Source: an uncultured Bacilli bacterium
Lineage (GTDB): Bacteria > Bacillota_I > Bacilli_A > RF39 > UBA660
Reading direction: 5' to 3'
NCBI GenBank assembly: GCA_934098505.1
Contig: CAKOOR010000009.1
Location: 1-55,475, forward strand
DNA length: 55,475 nt
The position numbers and the translations under genes are program-made. How positions within the stretch are numbered: the stretch's first letter is position 1; each line of letters starts with the position of its first letter. The notes under the pieces were generated by a model. That model had not been told where the DNA came from, did not search any database, and saw only the letters and a list, made by a program, of their open reading frames with translations. Below are positions 50,227 through 55,475 of this stretch, piece after piece.

Positions 50227-50484
50227 TTAATCTTCTAAAATTTTGGCAAATTGATTAGATGTAAATTGAATATAAATTTCATCTTTTAATCCTTTGTCTT
50301 CAATTTTCTTTAATTTTAATTTATCATCAACTACTACTACTTCTAAAATATAATATTTAGCTGTAACATTTTCAGACATCTTATCATATTGAAGTCCGTA
50401 TACATAGCGCTTTCCTTTATAATTCATTTCATCAGCAATGTAAATGGAAGTGCCATCTTTTAAATTTATTATTTTATCTTTCAT
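50227..50484 (-). CDS. Small DUF1292-like protein, third gene of an unknown cassette
   Basis: An 85-aa soluble protein: 'IINLKDGTSIYIADEMNYKGKRYVYGLQYDKMSENVTAKYYILEVVVVDD'. The order 'strand, DGT, strand, Y.G..YV, strand' resembles DUF1292-type small beta proteins, and also the 84-aa gene at the other end of the cassette ('VIDNINYLILDILEKNSNIYVMVTKLDK'). It starts 11 bases after the 807-aa gene. It could be an accessory or immunity-like partner. Family assignment is weak. Confidence 0.55.
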   Translation of the reverse strand: MKDKIINLKDGTSIYIADEMNYKGKRYVYGLQYDKMSENVTAKYYILEVVVVDDKLKLKKIEDKGLKDEIYIQFTSNQFAKILED

Positions 50485-50495
50485 TTAAAAATCCT

Positions 50496-52919
50496 TTAGG
50501 CTATTTTCGTAAATGCACGAGCTTTACCAGCTTTATTAGTTGTATTTATGACAGCTTTGCTAATATCGTAGCCTCTTTTTTCTAATTCTTCAACAATATT
50601 AGCACCTTTTTCTAAATTTAAATTTTCCATAATACCTTGACTATTAGGATAGTAGACTGCACTTGCTACTGAATTATCTTTCATAATAGCTTGGTTTAAT
50701 TTTACTGCATTTTTACCATATAAAGCATCATAGCTGTTACGATATCCATAGGTAATATCGCCATCTGCGCCAATTGTATCACCAATTTTTAAAGAAGCAG
50801 AATCAGGATCGCCATAACTATTTGACGTTGTATTATTAGTAGCATTACTAGATGTTCCGGTAGTATTTGTTCCAACATTATCAGTTTTTGATGCAAGATT
50901 GTTTTCGGTTTTACCTGTACTATTAGCTTGATTATTAACTGTATTACTATTTTGTGAAGCGGCCAATTTTTGGGAAATTACTCTTTTTAAAGCAGCAAAA
51001 TCTAAGGCTACTAAGCCAACCGTTACAGTATTGGCAATTGTTCTTAATACTTCTTTATTACTAAAGATTTTATTTATTTTTTCAAATCTAGTTTTAGATA
51101 ATTTTTCGAACATGTTAAATTTGGCAAGCTTTTTCAAATTCAATTTTTGCAACAAATTGCTAACTTTATTGCATACTTTATTAGTTGGTTTTTCAATTGA
51201 TTCAATTTCTACTTCTACGGCACTTAATTCTTGTTCTTCTAGTATATTGGCATAGGCTCTAGCTTGAGTAATTATAAAAGCTCCAATAGCATTGGCAGCT
51301 ACTATACCTACTGGTCCTAAAACAAATGCTAGGTTATAACCAATGGCACTTCCTAAAATCGGACATGCTACCTTTGGAATTTTTTTTGCCCATTTTTTAA
51401 GAGCACTTGATTTATGAATTTTTTCGGTTTCATCTGAATTTTGAGTTGAGTTAGCACCATTTTTAGATTTTTTCCTTTTATAGCCGAGAATATCACCGGC
51501 TCTAACTAAAGCTTTGATTTTGCTAGCTCTTGCAACAGCACCATCATGAAGTTCTTCATAGTTTTTTTCAAGTTCGTTTCTTTTAATTTTCAATTCATCA
51601 TCTGATAATTGTTCATCGATTCCATTACTGTTTAATTTTGTAATATCATCATCATTTAATGTTCTATTTGACAATTTTTTATCAATAATATCTATTAAAT
51701 CCTTAATAATTTCTTGGCTTGCATTTTCATCTTCTAACGAGTTACGACAATCACTAATTCTTTTTTTATCTTCATTTATCTCGTCATCCGTTAACTTTGG
51801 ACTGTATTCATATATATATTCGCCATCTAAAACTTGATAGTTCACAACATTTCCATGATCTTTACGAGCAAAATATTTTTTGTTTTTTTCAACAATTTCA
51901 TCTTGACTCATATTATTAGAATTTGCTAAAAAATTAAAGTTTTCAGTGTTATTAAATAAATACTGACTGTATTCTTGATACAAGTTGAATACAGTTAAGC
52001 CGTTTATATAGGAATCAACTCTTTTAATAGCTGTTTCAATATCAAGCCCCTTGTATGCCGCTGGCATAACTTTCTCAATATCTTCATCAGGAGATTTTTT
52101 AGCAGATAATACACTTTTGTAAACATCCGAGTAATCTTTTTTGTCTGTTAAAGCAGCAACAATAAAAATAAGATTAACATAGTTATCAACATAGTAAATT
52201 CCTTTTGGGTCTAAGACATCGGAAATTGAAGAATAGCTTAGGACGCCGGCGATATAATTTGCTATCTCGGCTTCTTTGTTTGTCAATTTTTCGCTGGTAG
52301 TGCTTTTTTCAACAATTCCTATAATATCCTCAAAGCTTGTAGTAGAACTCAATTTTGGTTTTCTTCTATCTTTTAAAACTGATTTATATATATTAATTTT
52401 ACTATCTATTCCAATATAATTTTCTCCAGGCTTACTATATTCATTGTCCAGAAGACTATTGGCAGATGATACAAATTCTTTTGTCGATTCATTATTTGCT
52501 TGGGAGATATTGCCCATGCCATTGAAATTGTCCTTAATATCTTTGCCTTTACCTTCTACCATCATTTTCATTGATAAAGCAAATACTTTTTTATAATTAA
52601 TATACTTTTTATATTCTGAGCTATTTTTATCATTTAATGGACATTTTGCATTTCCCGGTGCTTTTTTATCGGTAAATACTTCTTCATAACCATCTTGAAA
52701 AAATTCCTTAAGGTTGCTTGCAAACAACTTATCAAACCATGATAACATTCTTCTTTCAAAAGTATCATCCATGTAAGCAATTTCTCTTGGTGTCTTATCA
52801 ATATTGGCCATTAAAAAATCGTAATCAAAATAGATTTCTTCTTGACTTGTCAAGTTTAAATCTAAACCTTGTAAGTAATCATACTCTTCTTTGGTTAATT
52901 CTACAATATTATTTTTCAT
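50496..52919 (-). CDS. Large protein of unknown function with glycine-rich hydrophobic segment
   Basis: An 807-aa protein with no family I know. Residues 1-500 are helical and charged, with no signal peptide. Residues ~513-557 are a Gly/Ala-rich hydrophobic stretch (LGSAIGYNLAFVLGPVGIVAANAIGAFII), long enough for two membrane passes or a glycine-zipper hairpin. A second hydrophobic patch lies at ~624-650. A Thr/Asn/Ser linker (~655-700) leads to a compact C-terminal domain ('YGYRNSYDALYGKNAVKLNQAIM' to 'YDISKAVINTTNKAGKARAF'). Its start is one base beyond the 84-aa gene, with a GGGGGAT ribosome site. Layout suggests a membrane-inserting or delivered protein with a C-terminal effector module. 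Confidence 0.6.
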   Translation of the reverse strand: MKNNIVELTKEEYDYLQGLDLNLTSQEEIYFDYDFLMANIDKTPREIAYMDDTFERRMLSWFDKLFASNLKEFFQDGYEEVFTDKKAPGNAKCPLNDKNSSEYKKYINYKKVFALSMKMMVEGKGKDIKDNFNGMGNISQANNESTKEFVSSANSLLDNEYSKPGENYIGIDSKINIYKSVLKDRRKPKLSSTTSFEDIIGIVEKSTTSEKLTNKEAEIANYIAGVLSYSSISDVLDPKGIYYVDNYVNLIFIVAALTDKKDYSDVYKSVLSAKKSPDEDIEKVMPAAYKGLDIETAIKRVDSYINGLTVFNLYQEYSQYLFNNTENFNFLANSNNMSQDEIVEKNKKYFARKDHGNVVNYQVLDGEYIYEYSPKLTDDEINEDKKRISDCRNSLEDENASQEIIKDLIDIIDKKLSNRTLNDDDITKLNSNGIDEQLSDDELKIKRNELEKNYEELHDGAVARASKIKALVRAGDILGYKRKKSKNGANSTQNSDETEKIHKSSALKKWAKKIPKVACPILGSAIGYNLAFVLGPVGIVAANAIGAFIITQARAYANILEEQELSAVEVEIESIEKPTNKVCNKVSNLLQKLNLKKLAKFNMFEKLSKTRFEKINKIFSNKEVLRTIANTVTVGLVALDFAALKRVISQKLAASQNSNTVNNQANSTGKTENNLASKTDNVGTNTTGTSSNATNNTTSNSYGDPDSASLKIGDTIGADGDITYGYRNSYDALYGKNAVKLNQAIMKDNSVASAVYYPNSQGIMENLNLEKGANIVEELEKRGYDISKAVINTTNKAGKARAFTKIA

Positions 52920-52920
52920 T

Positions 52921-53175
52921 TTAATCCCCCGCTAATTTATTTAATAAATCTCTAATATTTTTTGTAAAAATTGGCATTAGTTCATTTAAGATGCCTTCGT
53001 TAGTTTCCTGTTGCCAACTATTTTTTTCTATTTTATAAACTTTATATTCATCCATAGTTGGGTCATTATTTTTATCTAATTTTGTAACCATAACATAAAT
53101 ATTACTATTTTTTTCGAGTATATCTAAGATGAGATAGTTTATGTTATCGATAACTTTAATATCACCGATTTTCAT
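52921..53175 (-). CDS. Small protein, first gene of an unknown cassette
   Basis: An 84-aa soluble protein: 'MKIGDIKVIDNINYLILDILEKNSNIYVMVTKLDKNNDPTMDEYKVYKIEKNSWQQETNEGILNELMPIFTKNIRDLL'. Its beta-rich first half resembles that of the 85-aa protein at the end of the cassette. The C-terminal helix is distinct. GGGGGAT lies before the ATG, as before the 807-aa gene. No known family. Confidence 0.55.
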   Translation of the reverse strand: MKIGDIKVIDNINYLILDILEKNSNIYVMVTKLDKNNDPTMDEYKVYKIEKNSWQQETNEGILNELMPIFTKNIRDLLNKLAGD

Positions 53176-53209
53176 ACGTATCCCCCATTCGGCTGTTATC
53201 TTAACACAA

Positions 53210-53215
53210 ATTATA
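53210..53215 (-). promoter_or_regulatory. Extended -10 promoter of the three-gene cassette
   Basis: The minus strand reads TTGTTATAAT: TGT before a consensus TATAAT, about 35 bases before the first start codon. The -35 is poor. Confidence 0.45.
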
Positions 53216-53284
53216 ACAATTTACAAGTCTTACTTTCGCTTGCTAATTCATCAAAAATATTAATGATTTATTTAAATTATTAAA

Positions 53285-53318
53285 CAAAAAAAGACCAAGG
53301 ACTAATTATCTCGGTCTT
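53285..53318 (-). terminator. Terminator of cysS-metallopeptidase
   Basis: AAGACCGAG and CTTGGTCTT pair (one G-U) across the stop codon of the metallopeptidase gene, and seven T follow on the minus strand. Confidence 0.8.
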
Positions 53319-53976
53319 GACTACTGGCAATTAAAAGGAGTCTTAATATTTGAAGAATTGATGCTATAACTCCAGCTACATATGTCAAGGCTGCTGCTGT
53401 TAAAACATTTCTAGCTCCATCTATTTCATTAGATGCTAACAAATTATATTCTTCTAATTTATTTAAAGCTCTTTTGGAGGCATCAAACTCAACTGGTAAA
53501 GTTACTAATTGGAAAAGTAATCCACAACAAGTTAAGCCAATACCAAGATATACCAACTTAAGTGCTTGTAATAAAAAGCCTAATAATATTATATAATATG
53601 AAACCCTAGTGGCAACATTAACAACAGGATAAATTGCTGAACGTATTCTTAAAAATGCATAGTTTTCTTTATCCTGGATAGCATGACCACATTTATGAGC
53701 CGCTACAGCGGTGGCAGCGATAGTATCTCCATGAAATATATCGGTTGATAAACGCACTACTTTTCTTGTTGGGTCATAATGGTCTGTTAATTCGCCTTTA
53801 ATTTCCACAACATGAATATCATCTAAACCATTTTCATCTAATATTTTTCTGGCAACTTCTTGACCGGTTAAATTACAAGTATTTCTTTCTCTTTTATATT
53901 TATTATAGCTACTGGTTATTTTAATTTGCGCTACTAAAGGTATTAGTATAATTAAAATTATTAATATTGTATCCAT
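53302..53976 (-). CDS. Zn_peptidase_2 (YugP-like) membrane protein with altered HExxH
   Basis: A 224-aa protein. An N-terminal helix, then the conserved 'GQEVARKILDENGLDDIHVVEIKGELTDHYDPTRKVVRLSTDIFHGDTIAATAVAAHKCGHAIQDKENYAFLRIRSAIYPV' of the YugP family, and two or three C-terminal membrane helices with 'LPVEFDASKRALNKLEE'. The family motif is HExGH; here it is H94-K95-C-G-H98, so the catalytic Glu is Lys (one G-to-A change, GAA to AAA). Zinc may still bind but hydrolysis should fail. cysS lies 17 bases upstream; they share a transcript. Confidence 0.85.
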   Translation of the reverse strand: MDTILIILIILIPLVAQIKITSSYNKYKRERNTCNLTGQEVARKILDENGLDDIHVVEIKGELTDHYDPTRKVVRLSTDIFHGDTIAATAVAAHKCGHAIQDKENYAFLRIRSAIYPVVNVATRVSYYIILLGFLLQALKLVYLGIGLTCCGLLFQLVTLPVEFDASKRALNKLEEYNLLASNEIDGARNVLTAAALTYVAGVIASILQILRLLLIASSQDRDN

Positions 53977-53993
53977 TTTACTCCTATTGCTTT

Positions 53994-55304
53994 TTAAAGA
54001 ATGTTATTTTCTATTAAAATTTTTCTTAACTCATCAGCTTTGGTGTAATCCTTGTTTTCTTTGGCAGTCAACCATTCCTGATAAGTGTTTTTATCGCTTT
54101 TGCTTAATGTTTTCAAATCATAGTGAAGACCAAGGATGTTATTAATTAAAATGATTTTATCATATAATAATCCTATATTACCTTTATTACGAAGAGCAGT
54201 ATTTAATTCTTTTATAAGTTCTAAAAGATAAGTTATTAAGTTTGGCGTATTAAAGTCTTCATCCATAATTTTATTGATATTTTCATCTTGTTTTATTTGA
54301 TTTGTTGCTATATCATTTAGTTGAATTTGTAAACTGGCTTGTTTTAAAGTATTATAAATTTTTTCATCTAATAAACCACATTCTTTGAATAATTCTTCTT
54401 TAATATTAAATGGTAAACGATAATGAGTCTTAAACATAGCTAGTTTTACAATATTAGCTTTACTATTTTTAATAAAGTCTTTGGCTAAGATAAAGTTACC
54501 TAGAGATTTACTCATTTTAACACCTTCAACATTAATATGACCATTATGCATCCAGTAATTAGCTAAGTGATTATTGTTTAAAGCCATACTTTGGGCAATT
54601 TCATTTTCATGATGTGGGAATTTTAAATCAACACCGCCACCATGAATATCGATTTTTTTGCCAAAGATACTGTTAATCATGACTACGCATTCAGTATGCC
54701 AGCCTGGAATACCTTCACCCCAAGGAGATGTAAAATGTTCACCTGCGGTTGATTTACGCCATAAAGCAAAATCCAGTGGATCTTCCTTTTTTTCATCAAT
54801 TTCTAAACGTGCTCCACTTTCTAATTCATCTAAAGTATTGTTAGAAAGGCAACCATAATCTTTAATTTTATTAACGTGGAAATAAACATCACCATCTACC
54901 TCATAAGCATAACCTTTCTCAATTAGCTTTTCTATAAAGGCATAAATGTTATCCAAGTTTTCAAGGACAGTTGGATGAATATCAATTTTTCCACATTGGT
55001 AGGCTTCTAAATCCTTTAGATAAGCAGCAATAAATTTATTTGCTACTTCTCTTTCCGTGATGCCAAGTTCTTCGGCAGCTTTAATAATTTTAGGGTTAAT
55101 ATCGGTAAAATTAGAAGCATAAGTGACTTTATATCCTAGGTATTCAAAGTAATTTCTGACCATATCAAAGGTAATCGTGGGACGCATGTTACCAATATGA
55201 ACATAGTTGTAAACGGTTGGTCCACAAACATACATGCTTACTTGACCTTCTTTAATTGGTTTAAATTCTTCTAATTTGTCTGTAAGTGAGTTATAAATAC
55301 GCAT
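53994..55304 (-). CDS. cysS: Cysteinyl-tRNA synthetase
   Basis: A 436-aa class I synthetase. Zinc Cys in 'MYVCGPTVYNYVHIGNMRP', which also carries the HIGH-type motif (HIGN); further zinc ligands in 'GWHTECVVM' and 'HGGGVDLKFPHHENEIAQS'; 'GVKMSKSLGNF' is the KMSKS loop. A helical anticodon-binding region follows. It is about 25-30 residues shorter than the usual ~465. In Bacillota cysS normally stands before mrnC-rlmB; here the next gene is a metallopeptidase. No T-box is visible upstream. Confidence 0.97.
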   Translation of the reverse strand: MRIYNSLTDKLEEFKPIKEGQVSMYVCGPTVYNYVHIGNMRPTITFDMVRNYFEYLGYKVTYASNFTDINPKIIKAAEELGITEREVANKFIAAYLKDLEAYQCGKIDIHPTVLENLDNIYAFIEKLIEKGYAYEVDGDVYFHVNKIKDYGCLSNNTLDELESGARLEIDEKKEDPLDFALWRKSTAGEHFTSPWGEGIPGWHTECVVMINSIFGKKIDIHGGGVDLKFPHHENEIAQSMALNNNHLANYWMHNGHINVEGVKMSKSLGNFILAKDFIKNSKANIVKLAMFKTHYRLPFNIKEELFKECGLLDEKIYNTLKQASLQIQLNDIATNQIKQDENINKIMDEDFNTPNLITYLLELIKELNTALRNKGNIGLLYDKIILINNILGLHYDLKTLSKSDKNTYQEWLTAKENKDYTKADELRKILIENNIL

Positions 55305-55330
55305 AATATTCCCTCTTTCTAATTAAGAAA

Positions 55331-55336
55331 ATCATA
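55331..55336 (-). promoter_or_regulatory. Extended -10 promoter of cysS
   Basis: The minus strand reads ATGATATGAT (TGA before TATGAT), about 30 bases before the ATG, with an AGAGGGA ribosome site. Confidence 0.4.
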
Positions 55337-55362
55337 TCATTAATTTATGAAATTTAAAAGAA

Positions 55363-55395
55363 AAATTACCAAATTCTAAGTGAATTTGGTTAATT
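55363..55395 (-). terminator. Terminator upstream of cysS
   Basis: ACCAAATTC and GAATTTGGT form a perfect 9-bp stem on the minus strand followed by ATTTTTCTTTT. It ends a transcript from beyond the right edge. Confidence 0.75.
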
Positions 55396-55475
55396 TTTGG
55401 TTCTTGATAATCTACTGGGGAGTAATTTTTTATCAACCTAAGGTATTATAAGGCTTCAAGCCTTATTTTTTCTAT
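55396..55475. other. Structured noncoding end of the window
   Basis: On the plus strand TTGATAA (near 55405) can pair with TTATCAA (near 55431), enclosing TACTGGGGAGTA. A further hairpin ATAAGGC-TTCAA-GCCTTAT at 55448-55466 is followed by TTTTTT, a terminator-like element on the plus strand. It is cut by the window edge, so its identity is open. Confidence 0.35.

Noticed and set aside
55305..55475. T-box riboswitch upstream of cysS
   Set aside because: No AGGGUGGNACCGCG element or specifier loop is present; the strong hairpin is an ordinary terminator.
1..55475. CRISPR arrays, tRNA genes, integrase/att sites, replication origin
   Set aside because: No regular spaced repeats, no GGTTCGAAT-type T-loop sequences, no integrase gene and no DnaA-box cluster were seen on reading both strands.

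Overview
The window is a very AT-rich piece of a Gram-positive-type bacterial chromosome. It carries Firmicutes-style ribosomal and translation gene order, Lgt plus lipobox lipoproteins, CdaA, Mini-RNase III, YbbR, a SecG/RNase R/SmpB cluster and B. subtilis-type pre-16S signals. TGG encodes Trp and TGA is used as a stop (for example at 2147-2149), so the genetic code is standard. Many small membrane or secreted proteins are Asn/Ser/Lys-rich. My inference is a small-genome, host-associated Bacillota lineage (RF39 / Erysipelotrichia-like). The sequence alone does not fix the taxon.

Left edge (1-1450): the first ~12 bases are the 5' end of a 16S rRNA gene on the minus strand, with a boxA-like leader element and two tandem promoters. 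Next come a decayed IS66-family transposase and a frameshifted Cys-rich gene. Region 1500-16000 holds a DUF402 nucleotide phosphatase-like protein, a C-terminal processing protease, a thioredoxin-like anchored protein, a LolA-like lipoprotein, DUF378, the cdaA-cdaR pair (no glmM follows), an Asn-rich membrane protein, a DUF3048 lipoprotein, smpB, rnr, a pseudopilin, secG, eno and a DUF308 membrane protein.

Region 16000-28200 is the translation core: a beta-lactamase-like hydrolase, tuf, fusA, rpsG, rpsL, a pair of pilin-like genes, rplL, rplJ (behind an L10 leader), rplA, rplK, nusG, secE, a SigH-like sigma factor, rlmB and mrnC. The usual rpoB-rpoC pair is missing between rplL and rpsL. A terminator, a promoter and two pilin-like genes are there instead.

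Region 28200-50000 mixes housekeeping genes (trxB-like, lgt, uvrA, uvrB, ppaC) with accessory genes: an Rpn-type PD-(D/E)XK nuclease, a surface protein facing an XRE regulator, a radical SAM/SPASM enzyme beside an unknown protein, an XRE regulator coupled to a zinc-ribbon ImmA/IrrE-like metallopeptidase, TspO, an altered HAD protein, SDR, DUF1294, an MDR dehydrogenase, DUF2130 and an alpha/beta-hydrolase-like protein lacking its nucleophile. Region 50200-53200 is a three-gene cassette of unknown function (84 aa, 807 aa, 85 aa). A membrane metallopeptidase with a broken HExxH motif and cysS close the window.

The best candidates for something undescribed are the three-gene cassette, the XRE/zinc-ribbon metallopeptidase pair, the pilin-like pair that stands where rpoBC should be, and the surface protein/XRE pair with an inverted repeat between them.
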